A stretch of DNA of 64,000 nt from contig NC_080060.1 in assembly GCF_026212465.1 (NCBI RefSeq), positions 13,220,256 to 13,284,255 of the forward strand, in the 5' to 3' direction. The DNA is from Amaranthus tricolor. Lineage: Eukaryota; Streptophyta; Magnoliopsida; Caryophyllales; Amaranthaceae. The notes beneath the pieces are model-generated. The model was not told where the DNA came from. It was given only the letters and a program-made list of their open reading frames with translations, and did not search any database. The position numbers and the translations under genes were made by a program. This document shows positions 48,710 to 59,291 of the stretch, piece by piece. Each line of letters starts with the position of its first letter. The stretch's first letter is position 1.

Positions 48710-51700
48710 ATGACAAACGATCGTTCTTGGATGTATGGAAGCATTGAATCGTCGGAATTTATTGATGGCGTATTAGAATTTTGTAATATTGCGGTTGAAC
48801 ATCAAGTTAGGACGGGGGGAGTTGGTTTTTATTGCCCATGTGTCAGTTGTGGCAATGTATCAAAGGTAGATAGTGTTGATATCCTTAGGGAGCACATACT
48901 TCGACGTGGGTTTAGGCCTCAATATCATGTTTGGGTTTGGCATGGTGAGGAGGGAGTTTACAAAGAGAAAAGTGTTGTTGAGGACGTCAATAATGTGGCC
49001 GATGTCAATGAGGATGTAGTAGATCATGTTGATGGGTATGAGACAGATGAAGAGAATGTCGATGAGGATGTGGATCGTGTTGATGAGATGATGGAGGGAG
49101 TCGAGGATGAGTTAGGAAAACGTCCTCGTGTTTTTGACTTGTTGACAGAGGCTTCTCAAAAGCCTTTGTACCCTGGATGTACAAAGTTCACCAAACTAAC
49201 AGCAGTGTTGACAATTTTCAACATTAAGTCAAAGTTCAATTGGAGTGACGCTAGTTTCACAATGTCATTAGAAGCGTTAGGTGAGTTGCTTCCTGAGGGA
49301 AATGAACTTCCAAAGTCGACATATTATGCCAAAAAGCTCATGTGTCCTTTCGGCTTAGAGTACCAGAAGATTCATGCGTGTCCGAATGATTGTGTGTTGT
49401 ATCGGAATGAAAACGAGAACTTAGAAGAGTGTCCTAGGTGTGGGTTATCGCGCTACAAGCGTAAAGGGGCTCGGGATGCTAAAGGGCCCCCGGCTAAGGT
49501 ATTGTGGTATCTTCCAATAATACCTAGATTCAAGCGCTTGTTTTGTATAAAGAAAGATGCGTTAAATTTGAGGTGGCATGCAGATAGGGTGAAGAAAGGT
49601 CACTTGCTCACACATCCATCTGATTCTCCGGAGTGGAAGAGTATTGATAGGTTGCATAAGACTTTTGGGGATGAGGTTCGTAATTTAAGGCTCGGACTGT
49701 GTACGGATGGAATGAACCCGTTCGGCAATCTTAGTTCTCAACATAGTACTTGGCCGGTACTTTTAGTGATCTATAATTTGCCACCTTGGTTGTGTATGAA
49801 GCGTAAGTACATAATGCTTTCGCTTCTTATCTCGGGTCCTAAACAACCTCGCAATGACATAGATGTGTATCTTGCACCTCTCGTTGAGGATTTGAGAAAG
49901 ATGTGGGATGAAGGCGTTTCAGTGTTTGATGCATATGCTAATGAGGAGTTCACCTTGCGTGCAATGCTTTTATGCACCGTTAATGATTTTCCGGCATATG
50001 GCAACTTATCGGGGTATAAGAACAAAGGGAAGAAAGCATGCCCGATATGTATCGATGACATGGAATCCACGTGGATTCCTAAGTGCAAACACGTATTCAT
50101 GCACCATCGAAAGTTCCTCCCACGAGACCACCAATATCGTAAGAAGAAGAAGTTGTTCAATGGGGAGGTTGAGGACCGTGTAGCTCGTCGACCGTTGACC
50201 GGTTATGAGGTTTATGAACAGGTTAAGGGAGTTGAGACTGTATTTGGTAAAACGGGGCAAGTGCAAGGAGGTGAAGGCCGATTATGGAAAAAAGAATCAA
50301 TCTTTTGGAAGCTTCCATATTGGAGAGATCTACAGGTTAGGCATTGTCTTGACGTTATGCATATAGAGAAAAATGTATGCGATGCCATACTCGGGACTCT
50401 CATGAACATTCCGGGTAAGACAAAAGATGTTAGGGCCGTGCGAGATTGGTTTGAATGTAAGGGTCTTCGTCCGGAGTTGTGGGCACATGTTAAGGTGAGT
50501 AAGAAAAGAAATAGAGCTGATGATGAAGTTGGTGACAATAAGACGAAGATGCTTAATGACAAAGTTTATTTGCCTCCAGCTTGCTACACATTATCCAAAG
50601 CAGAGAAGCGGACATTTTGTGAGTGTTTGTATGGCATTAAGGTTCCGTCTGGGTACTCATCCAACATGAAGAGATTTGTTAGCCTAAATGGTGAGCTGAA
50701 GTTGGGAAGCATGAAATCTCACGATTGCCATGTAATGATGCAAGTGTTCTTACCAATTGCAATCCGTGGAATAATGCCAAAACATGTGAGATATGCTATT
50801 ACCGAACTATGTTCGTTCTTCAACACAATTTGTAGTAAAGTTCTTGATCCCTTTAAACTTGATGCACTTCAACTCGACGTGATTGTAACTTTATGCAAGT
50901 TTGAGATGTATTTTCCACCTTCTTTCTTTGACATAATGGTTCATCTTATTGTCCATCTCGTTCGTGAGATCAAACTTTTGGGTCTAGTTTTTTTAACGTG
51001 GTGTTATCCTTTTGAAAGACACATGGGTGTTTTACAAAACAAGGTGAGGAATCCAGCACAACCCGAGGGGAGTATGATTCAAGGCACTGTGAGCGATGAA
51101 ATTAGTAACTTTATAGCCGAGTATTTGGCCATGGCAAAGCCTATTGGACTTCCCACCTCTAGACATGAAGGAAGGCTTGAGGGAAAAGGAACAATTGGCT
51201 CCAAATCGGTCACACCTCCTCGAGAAAGCCTTCTACAAGCACACTTGTATGTGTTGCATCATATTCCGGAAGTTCATCCTTTTTTGAGTGAGCATTTTGA
51301 TATATTGCGCGCAAAACATCCTTCTAAAGGGGATAGGGCATTGATGCAGTTGAATAACAAGACGTTTATTAATTGGTTTCATAATCGAGTAATATCCGAA
51401 GAACTCAAGGGTGTATCCGAAATTGTTAAGTGGTTAGCTTTTGGTCCTCGTGATGATGTCAACAAATATGAGGGTTACGATGTCAATGGCTTCACATTTT
51501 GGACTGAGGGTCAAGACAAGAAGTCATCGTATCTACAGAATAGTGGGGTTTCTATTTTGGCGTCATCTACATTTTACGCGAGTGCGAAGGATCAAGCGCC
51601 GGTTGATGCTAAATTGGTATACTACGGGCGGGTACATGAAATATGGGAGCTTGACTACTCTACTTTCAATATTGGTCTTTTCAAATGTAAGTGGGTAGAT

Positions 51701-52033
51701 AATAATCGACGATGCATAAAAAATGACGACCCTTGTGGATTCACTCTTGTAGACTTAGCTCGTTTGCGTGATAGTGATGAGCCATTCATACTAGCCACAC
51801 AAACCAAGCAAGTATTCTACATTGTAGACCCGTCTGATAAAAAATGGTCTATTGTTGTACCGGGAAAAAGAAGCATTCTTGGTATAGGTGATGTTGAGGA
51901 TGAGGAAGAATATGAAGCTTTTGAAGACTCCCCTCCCTTTATCAATCCAATATCAGTGGATCAAGATGATGTAGATGATGTAGATGTTGGTTATATGCGT
52001 GTAGATCACACGGAAGGAATACATTTGAATTAA
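48710..52033 (+). CDS. CACTA transposase, TNP2 family
   Basis: Open frame to 52033. The ATG at 48710 (MTNDRSWMYGS) is chosen over the in-frame ATG at 48656 because TNP2 proteins usually start with a short M..D.SW phrase. It gives 1107 residues, without introns. Order by residue: transposase-associated domain about 3-85 with CPCVSCGN and HILRRGF..QYHVW.WHGE; an acidic linker about 90-150; the TNP2 catalytic region about 150-565, including CPNDC...C..CG, LGLCTDGMNPFG (Asp 333), GPKQPRNDIDVYL and LDVMHIEKNVCD (Asp 548); a DUF4218-like part about 665-800 (MKSHDCHVMMQ); and a DUF4216-like part about 960-1060 (YYGRVHEIWELDY). Length and domain order are those of a complete protein. It would cut and join the transposon ends in the nucleus. 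Its acidic C-terminus is typical. No break was found. Confidence 0.95.
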   Translation: MTNDRSWMYGSIESSEFIDGVLEFCNIAVEHQVRTGGVGFYCPCVSCGNVSKVDSVDILREHILRRGFRPQYHVWVWHGEEGVYKEKSVVEDVNNVADVNEDVVDHVDGYETDEENVDEDVDRVDEMMEGVEDELGKRPRVFDLLTEASQKPLYPGCTKFTKLTAVLTIFNIKSKFNWSDASFTMSLEALGELLPEGNELPKSTYYAKKLMCPFGLEYQKIHACPNDCVLYRNENENLEECPRCGLSRYKRKGARDAKGPPAKVLWYLPIIPRFKRLFCIKKDALNLRWHADRVKKGHLLTHPSDSPEWKSIDRLHKTFGDEVRNLRLGLCTDGMNPFGNLSSQHSTWPVLLVIYNLPPWLCMKRKYIMLSLLISGPKQPRNDIDVYLAPLVEDLRKMWDEGVSVFDAYANEEFTLRAMLLCTVNDFPAYGNLSGYKNKGKKACPICIDDMESTWIPKCKHVFMHHRKFLPRDHQYRKKKKLFNGEVEDRVARRPLTGYEVYEQVKGVETVFGKTGQVQGGEGRLWKKESIFWKLPYWRDLQVRHCLDVMHIEKNVCDAILGTLMNIPGKTKDVRAVRDWFECKGLRPELWAHVKVSKKRNRADDEVGDNKTKMLNDKVYLPPACYTLSKAEKRTFCECLYGIKVPSGYSSNMKRFVSLNGELKLGSMKSHDCHVMMQVFLPIAIRGIMPKHVRYAITELCSFFNTICSKVLDPFKLDALQLDVIVTLCKFEMYFPPSFFDIMVHLIVHLVREIKLLGLVFLTWCYPFERHMGVLQNKVRNPAQPEGSMIQGTVSDEISNFIAEYLAMAKPIGLPTSRHEGRLEGKGTIGSKSVTPPRESLLQAHLYVLHHIPEVHPFLSEHFDILRAKHPSKGDRALMQLNNKTFINWFHNRVISEELKGVSEIVKWLAFGPRDDVNKYEGYDVNGFTFWTEGQDKKSSYLQNSGVSILASSTFYASAKDQAPVDAKLVYYGRVHEIWELDYSTFNIGLFKCKWVDNNRRCIKNDDPCGFTLVDLARLRDSDEPFILATQTKQVFYIVDPSDKKWSIVVPGKRSILGIGDVEDEEEYEAFEDSPPFINPISVDQDDVDDVDVGYMRVDHTEGIHLN

Positions 52034-52045
52034 GTGATTCAAAAG

Positions 52046-52231
52046 GTATGAATTTAATAGTCATATAAAAGTTTTTTTGGCACTTGGTTTGTTTTGCATG
52101 AAACTTTACACAGAACACTTATTTGTTATATATTATTGTGTTGAACGTACGTATTAGAATTGTAAATCATAGTCATATTCCTAATATTACTTAGCTTATG
52201 TTCTAATATATTTCTATTCATACTCTTTCAG
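52046..52231 (+). repeat. Intron with a diverged copy of the satellite monomer
   Basis: Starts GTATGA after AAAAG and ends CTCTTTCAG, so it reads as a GT-AG intron just after the transposase stop. About 52070-52200 aligns with the 169 bp monomer of the downstream array: GGTTTGTTTTGCATGAAAC, then CACAGAACACTTA, ATATATTATTGTGTTGAA and ATCATAGTCATAT in the same order. Confidence 0.6.
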
Positions 52232-52244
52232 GTACTGATATATA

Positions 52245-55200
52245 ATGCATCTATTCAGAGACGAAATTGTCCCCGAGATTGAGACCTCAGATAATGAGCA
52301 TCGTAGTTACGACAGTGAAGAGGACCAAATTGTGAGATTCGAGCGTATGACTGAAGACGGTCCACCTCTCGAATGGATAGCAAGAAAGGTACACAAATTC
52401 GATTTTATGGGTTTTGTATAGGTTTGGTCAAATGATCATGAAAAGAACAAGAAACAACCACAAACACTTAAACATAATTCAGATCTAGCAAACTGTCGAC
52501 CAGCCCTCCTTCGGCTCAGCTTCTAAGAGTCCACGGGGATTGTTAGAATGGTTTTAGGACCTTGATAGCTAGATCCAAGTACCAAGATTCCATTTACACT
52601 TTAGCCTAGGTCCTGGATGCATAGGTTTGGTCTCCACGTGTCGTGCAAGGTGGTCTGGTCACTAGTTTGATGCTGTCAATTTCGCGTTTTTATTTGTCAA
52701 TTTCGCGCGTAAAGTAGGTCAAACATGGTTTGTTATGCACGAAACTTGGCACACAACACTATTTGGCATATATTATTGTGTTGAAATGGTTAGACTTGAT
52801 AATAATAGTCATATGCTAGAAATTAGAAGTTAAGTTGCAATTTTATGCGTTTTTAAGCGTTTTTGTCCATTTCGCGCGTAAAGTAGGTCAAACATGGTTT
52901 GTTATGCACGAAAATTGGCACACAACACTATTTGGCATATATTATTGTGTTGAAATGGTTATAATTGATAATAATAGTCATATGCTAGAAATTAGAAGTT
53001 AAGTTGCGATTTTATGCGTTTTTAAGCGTTTTTGTGAATTTCGCGCGTAAAGTACTCAAACATGGTTTTGATGCGAAACCGGGGCTGATTAAGGCCTTGG
53101 TTATGCAAGGATTAATGTTGTGCGTAAGCTTTGATTAATGACACAGTCAAAAACTACAAATGATCATGAAAAGAACACGAAACAACCACAAACACTTAAA
53201 CATAATTCTGATCTAGCAAACTGTCGACCAGCCCTCCTTCGGCTCAGCTTCTAGGAGTCCACAGGGATTGTTAGAATGGTTTTAGGACCTTGATAGATAG
53301 ATCCAAGTACCAAGATTCCATTTCCACTTTAGCCTAGGTCCTGGATGCATAGGTTTGGTCTCCACGTGTCGTGCAAGGTGGTCTGGTCACTAGTTTGATG
53401 CTGTCAATTTCGCATTTTTATTTGTCAATTTCGCACGTAAAGTAGGTCAAACATGGTTTGTTATGCACGAAACTTGACACACAACACTATTTGGCATATA
53501 TTATTGTGTTGAAATGGTTAGACTTGATAATAATAGTCATATGCTAGAAATTAGAAGTTAAGTTGCGATTTTAAGCGTTTTTAAGCGTTTTTGTCCATTT
53601 CGCGCGTAAAGTAGGTCAAACATGGTTTGTTATGCACGAAACTTGGCACACAACACTTTTTGGCATATATTATTGTGTTGAAATGGTTAGACTTGATAAT
53701 AATAGTCATATTCTAGAAATTAGAAGTTAAGTTGCGATTTTATGCGTTTTTAAGCGTTTTTGTCCATTTCGCGCGTAAAGTAGCTCAAACATGGTTTGTT
53801 ATGCACGAAACTTGGTACACAACACTATTTGGCATATATTATTGTGTTGAAATGGTTATACTTGATAATAATAGTCATATGCTAGAAATTAGAAGTTAAG
53901 TTGCGATTTTTTGCGTTTTTAAGCGTTTTTGTGAATTTCGCGCGTAAACTACTCAAACATGGTTTTGATGCGAAACCGGGGCTGATTAAGGCCTTGGTTA
54001 TGCAAGGATTAATGTTGTGCGTAAGCTTTGATTAATGACACAGTAAAAAACTACAAATGATCATGAAAAGAACACGAAACAACCACAAACACTTAAACAT
54101 AATTCTGATCTAGCAAACTGTCGACCAGCCCTCCTTCGGCTCAGCTTCTAGGAGTCCACGGGGATTCTTAGAATGGTTTTAGGACCTTGATAGCTAGATC
54201 CAAGTACCAAGATTCCATTTCCACTTTAGCCTAGGTCCTGGATGCATAGGTTTGGTCTCCACGTGTCGTGCAAGGTGGTCTGGTCACTAGTTTGATGCTG
54301 TCAATTTCGCGTTTTTATTTGTCAATTTCGCGCGTAAAGTAGGTCAAACATGGTTTGTTATGCACGAAACTTGGCACACAACACTATTTGGCATATATTA
54401 TTGTGTTGAAATTGTTATACTTGATAATAATAGTCATATGCTAGAAATTAGAAGTTAAGTTTCAATTTTATGCTTTTTAAGCGTTTTTGTCCATTTCGCG
54501 CGTAAAGTAGGTCAAACATGGTTTGTTATGCACGAAAATTGGCACACAACACTATTTGGCATATATTATTGTGTTGAAATGGTTAGAATTGATAATAATA
54601 GTCATATGCTAGAAATTAGAAGTTATGTTGCGATTTTATGCGTTTTTAAGCGTTTTTTTGAATTTCGCGCGTAAAGTACTCAAACATGGTTTTGATGCGA
54701 AACCGGGGCTGATTAAGGCCTTGGTTTTGCAAGGATTAATGTTGTGCGTAAGCTTTGATTAATGACACAGTCAAAAACTACAAATGATCATGAAAAGAAC
54801 ACGAAACAACCACAAACACTTAAACATAATTCTGATCTAGCAAACTGTCGACCAGCCCTCCTTCGGCTCAGCTTCTAGGAGTCCACGGGGATTGTTAGAA
54901 TGGTTTTAGGACCTTGATAGCTAGATCCAAGTACCAAGATTCCATTTCCACTTTAGCCTAGGTCCTGGATGCATAGGTTTGGTCTCCACGTGTCGTGAAG
55001 GGTGGTCTGGTCACTAGTTTGATGCTGTCAATTTCGCGTTTTTATTTGTCAATTTCGCGCGTAAAGTAGGTCAAACATGGTTTGTTATGCACGAAACTTG
55101 GCACACAACACTATTTGGCATATATTATTGTGTTGAAATGGTTAGACTTGATAATAAAAGTCATATGCTAGAAATTAGAAGTTAAGTTGCGATTTTAAGC

Positions 55201-58200
55201 GTTTTTAAGCGTTTTTGTCCATTTCGCGCGTAAAGTAGGTCAAACATGGTTTGTTATGCACGAAACATGGCACACAACACTATTTGGCATATATTATTGT
55301 GTTGAAATGGTTAGACACGATAATAATAGTCATATGCTAGAAATTAGAAGTTAAGTTGCGATTTTATGCGTTTTTAAGCGTTTTTGTCCATTTCGCGCGT
55401 AAAGTACGTCAAACATGGTTTGTTATGCACGAAACTTGGTACACAACACTATATGGCATATATTATTGTGTTGAAATGGTTATACTTGATAATAATAGTC
55501 ATATGCTAGAAATTAGAAGTTAAGTTGCGATTTTATGCGTTTTTAAGTGTTTTTGTGAATTTCGCGCGTAAAGTAGGTCAAACATGGTTTGTTATGCACG
55601 AAAATTGGCACACAACACTATTTGGCATATATTATTGTGTTGAAATGGTTATAATTGATAATAATAGTCATATGCTAGAAATTAGAAGTTAAGTTGCGAT
55701 TTTATGCGTTTTTAAGCGTTTTTGTGAATTTCGCGCGTAAAGTACTCAAACATGGTTTTGATGCGAAACCGGGGCTGATTAAGGCCTTGGTTATGCAAGG
55801 ATTAATGTTGTGCGTAAGCTTTGATTAATGACACAGTCAAAAACTACAAATGATCATGAAAAGAACACGAAACAACCACAAACACTTAAACATAATTCTG
55901 ATCTAGCAAACTGTCGACCAGCCCTCCTTCGGCTCAGCTTCTAGGGGTCCACGGGGATTGTTAGAATGGTTTTAGGACCTTGATAGCTAGATCCAAGTAC
56001 CAAGATTCTATTTCCACTTTAGCCTAGGTCCTGGATGCATAGGTTTGGTCTCCACGTGTCGTGCAAGGTGGTCTGGTCACTAGTTTGATGCTGTCAATTT
56101 CGCGTTTTTATTTGTCAATTTCGCGCGTAAAGTAGGTCAAACATGGTTTGTTATGCACGAAACTTGGCACACAACACTATTTGGCATATATTATTGTGTT
56201 GAAATGGTTAGACTTGATAATAATAGTCATATGCTAGAAATTAGAAGTTAAGTTGCAATTTTATGCGTTTTTAAGCGTTTTTGTCCATTTCGCGCGTAAA
56301 GTAGGTCAAACATGGTTTGTTATGCACGAAAATTGGCACACAACACTATTTGGCATATATTATTGTGTTGAAAGGGTTAGAATTGATAATAATAGTCATA
56401 TGCTAGAAATTAGAAGTTAAGTTGCGATTTTATGCGTTTTTAAGCGTTTTTGTGAATTTCGCGCGTAAAGTACTCAAACATGGTTTTGATGCGAAACTGG
56501 GGCTGATTAAGGCCTTGGTTATGCAAGGATTAATTTTGTGCATAAGCTTTGATTAATGACACAGTCAAAAACTACAAATGATCATGAAAAGAACACGAAA
56601 CAACCACAAACACTTAAACAAAATTCTGATCTAGCAAACTGTCGACCAGCCCTCCTTCGGCTCAGCTTCTAGGAGTCCACGGGGATTGTTAGAATGGTTT
56701 TAGGACCTTGATAGCTAGATCCAAGTACCAAGATTCCATTTCCACTTTAACCTAGGTCCTGGATGCATAGGTTTGGTCTCCACGTGTCGTGCAAGGTGGT
56801 CTGGTCACTAGTTTGATGCTGTCAATTTCGCGTTTTTATTTGTCAATTTCGCGCGTAAAGTAGGTCAAACATGGTATGTTATGCACGAAACTTGGCACCC
56901 AACACTATTTGGCATATATTATTGTGTTGAAATGGTTAGACTTGATAAGAATAGTCATATGCTAGAAATTAGAAGTTAAGTTGCGATTTTATGCGTTTTT
57001 AAGCGTTTTTGTCCATTTCGCGCGTAAAGTAGGTCAAACATGGTTTGTTATGCACAAAACTTGGTACACAACACTATTTGGCATATATTATTGTGTTGAA
57101 ATGGTTATACTTGATAATAATAGTCATATGCTAGAAATTAGAAGTTAAGTTGCGATTTTATGCGTTTTTAAGCGTTTTTGTGAATTTCGCGCGTAAAGTA
57201 CTCAAACATGGTTTTGATGCGAAACCGGGGCTGATTAAGGCCTTGGTTATGCAAGGATTAATGTTGTGCGTAAGCTTTGATTAATGATACAGTCAAAAAC
57301 TACAAATGATCATGAAAAGAACACGAAACAACCACAAACACTTAAACATAATTCTGATCTAGCAAACTGTCGACCAGCCCTCCTTCGGCTTAGCTTCTAG
57401 GAGTCCACGGGGATTGTTAGAATGGTTTTAGGACCTTGATAGCTAGATCCAAGTACCAAGATTCCATTTCCACTTTAGCCTAGGTCCTGGATGCATAGGT
57501 TTGGTCTCCACGTGTCGTGCAAAGTGATCTGGTCACTAGTTTGATGCTGTCAATTTCGCGTTTTTATTTGTCAATTTCGCGCGTAAAGTAGGTCAAACAT
57601 GGTTTGTTATGCACGAAACTTGGCACACAACACTATTTGGCATATATTATTGTGTTGAAATGGTTAGACTTGATAATAATAGTCATATGCTAGAAATTAG
57701 AAGTTAAGTTGCGATTTTATCCGTTTTTAAGCGTTTTTGTCAATTCCGCGCGTAAAGTAGCTCAAACTTTGTTTGTTTTGCACGAAACTTGGCACACAAC
57801 ACTATTTGGTATATATTATTGTGTAGAAGTTGTTAGAATTGAAAATCATAGTCATATTCTAGAATTTATGTGTTAAGTTGCGATTTTATGCGTTTTTAAC
57901 CGTTTTTGACACTAACTTCTATTTTCTCTTAGTGCTTTCAACAACCTCCTTTTTCCGTTGACTGCGGCTACTACGCGCTGAAGTTTATGGACGATATTAT
58001 AAATTCCGTGAAGGAATTTGGAGTCGAAAATATAGATGCCGTAAGTATTTGTTACGTTCTTAATTAAATATATTATTGGTAAAATCTAAATGTTTCTATA
58101 TTCATATAGCTTTTATTTTAATATTATAATATAGGTTTTAAACGACATTCCGAGGGAAACACGTGCTTTGAGAAGTGAAGAGATGCGCGAATTAAAAGAC

Positions 58201-58236
58201 AAGATTGCCGTGTATCTTGCTAATATTTGTCCTTGA
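52245..58236 (+). CDS. Ulp1-like (C48) peptidase C-terminal fragment, three exons
   Basis: Three exons join in frame: 52245-52388 (48 codons, ATG start), 57933-58040 (36 codons) and 58135-58236 (33 codons plus stop). Introns are GT-AG: GTACAC...CTTAG and GTAAGT...ATAG. The predicted product is 117 residues. Exon 1 ends PLEWIARK and exon 2 opens CFQQPPFSVDCGYYALKFM, which matches the Ulp1/SUMO-protease region with the oxyanion Gln and the catalytic Cys (Q....DCGYY). The upstream catalytic His and Asp region of Ulp1 is absent; exon 1 instead starts with an acidic 40-residue stretch. Ulp1-like genes are frequent passengers in plant CACTA elements. A peptidase lacking His and Asp should be inactive, so this may be a decayed gene. 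The first exon is less certain than the other two. Confidence 0.65.
52434..57932 (+). repeat. Higher-order tandem array of ~169 bp monomers inside the Ulp1 intron
   Basis: Seven higher-order units start at about 52434, 53162, 54059, 54786, 55852, 56580 and 57308. The spacings are 728, 897, 727, 1066, 728 and 728 bp, that is 728 plus zero, one or two extra 169 bp monomers. Each unit has a spacer of about 350 bp (from GAAACCGGGGCTGATTAAGG through the GTCGACCAGCCCTCCTTCGG block to TTTGTCAATTTCGCGCG), then two to four monomers (TAAAGTAGGTCAAACATGG...GCGTTTTTAAGCG), the last cut short at CATGGTTTTGATGCG. Copies are very similar. Monomers at both edges are more diverged (52070-52200 and 57745-57930). 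No ORF of 60 codons or more is present. Confidence 0.93.
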
Positions 58237-58470
58237 TAAATTGTAATTAGTATATATATTGATTATTTTTTATAGTTTATTTAATGTATATATATATATA
58301 TATATGTACGTACATATTATATTATATATATATACGAGCGAGAGTTTATTATTACAAAGAGATTAATGTTGATTATCTGTGATTATCATTGGATTAATCA
58401 CTGTTATTACATTGTAATATTATTGCATTATTATAAGGATTAAACGGAAAAAGAAAAAAAAAGAGACTTA
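58237..58470. other. 3' flank of the Ulp1-like gene
   Basis: AT-rich with short TA runs (58287-58305, 58320-58333). It would hold the polyadenylation region; no distinct signal was chosen. Confidence 0.35.
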
Positions 58471-58712
58471 TTGCTACGGTTCTAGACCTGACCGCAGCAA
58501 ATAATCCTTCCCTTATTGCTGCGGTTTTACCCCCTGACCGCAGCAAATAATGCTTCACTTTTTGCTGCGGTTTTTGCCCATAACCGCAGCAAATAACACC
58601 ACTTATTGCTGCGGTTTTTAACCGCAACATTTAAATTAGGACATTTGCTGCTATCACTATTGCTGGGGGCCAAAACCGCTGCAAATAATGGCAAAAAAAC
58701 CGCAGCAAACAA
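58471..58712. repeat. Right subterminal repeats of the CACTA (hairpin units)
   Basis: Units at about 58471-58500, 58516-58546, 58562-58592 and 58606-58629 carry the same TTGCTGCGGTT/AACCGCAGCAA palindrome; diverged ones follow at 58660-58684 and 58698-58712. They occur in both orientations because each unit is palindromic. Confidence 0.85.
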
Positions 58713-58729
58713 GGTTTTTTCCACTAGTG

Positions 58730-59291
58730 ACAGCTAGTTGGGGTGTCTAACAATCATACTAACCCTGTGCCTTATTATTAAAACACGTGCACAATAAGAA
58801 ACTAAAACAGAAATATGAAAATAGCTTTTAATACACTGATTCAGCCATTATCAATAAACTGGCAAGCACACGACCTTGCATCTATCTTTGTGCGCTCTGT
58901 GAGGACTCTCCATGTTACCTCTGAGTCTTGGCTTCTTATTTCTTGTCTAAAGATGCCATTCTTTGAATTACCATGCTCATACACACACCAGGCTAAATGT
59001 TCCAAGGCTCGCAAGGTGGGCTGCCAGGCAGATCGATGCCTTTGCTGTTATGTTGCTTGCTGACTTGGGAACAGTCCCTTGTTCCTATTCTGGTTGATGG
59101 CTGTTGGGAGAATTCCCTTTGTTCCCCCTTGGTCTTGCCATGCTTGCATGTAGATGTTCAATCCATCTTGAAGATGATCTTCCTTATTCTTCAAGCAAAA
59201 GTCAGCAAGTTTAGTAGGCTCAGTAAGTGTACTGAAACAATTATGCTCTACATGTTTGGACTTGTATTGTAGATTGTCCATAATTGTTGCA
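58730..59291 (-). repeat. 3' LTR of element D, part 2 (proximal to internal DNA)
   Basis: Continues the LTR after the CACTA, with ACA duplicated at 58730-58732. It matches 62498-63056 apart from about ten substitutions and starts (minus) TGCAACAATTATGG at 59291. Confidence 0.93.

Larger units (their letters stand above)
47146..58729 (+). mobile_element. CACTA (En/Spm-type) DNA transposon
   Basis: 11584 bp with terminal inverted repeats CACTAGTGGAAAAAA at both ends (right end reverse-complemented at 58715-58729) and 3 bp ACA duplications. It has subterminal TTGCTGCGGTT repeats, a TNP2-type transposase gene on the plus strand, then an Ulp1-like gene whose long intron holds a tandem array. Ends and transposase look intact, so it could be autonomous or recently was. 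Confidence 0.96.

Noticed and set aside
52434..57932. CRISPR-like regular repeats
   Set aside because: Units are about 169 and 728 bp, the spacer is itself repeated, and the context is a plant transposon; nothing resembles short repeats with unique spacers.
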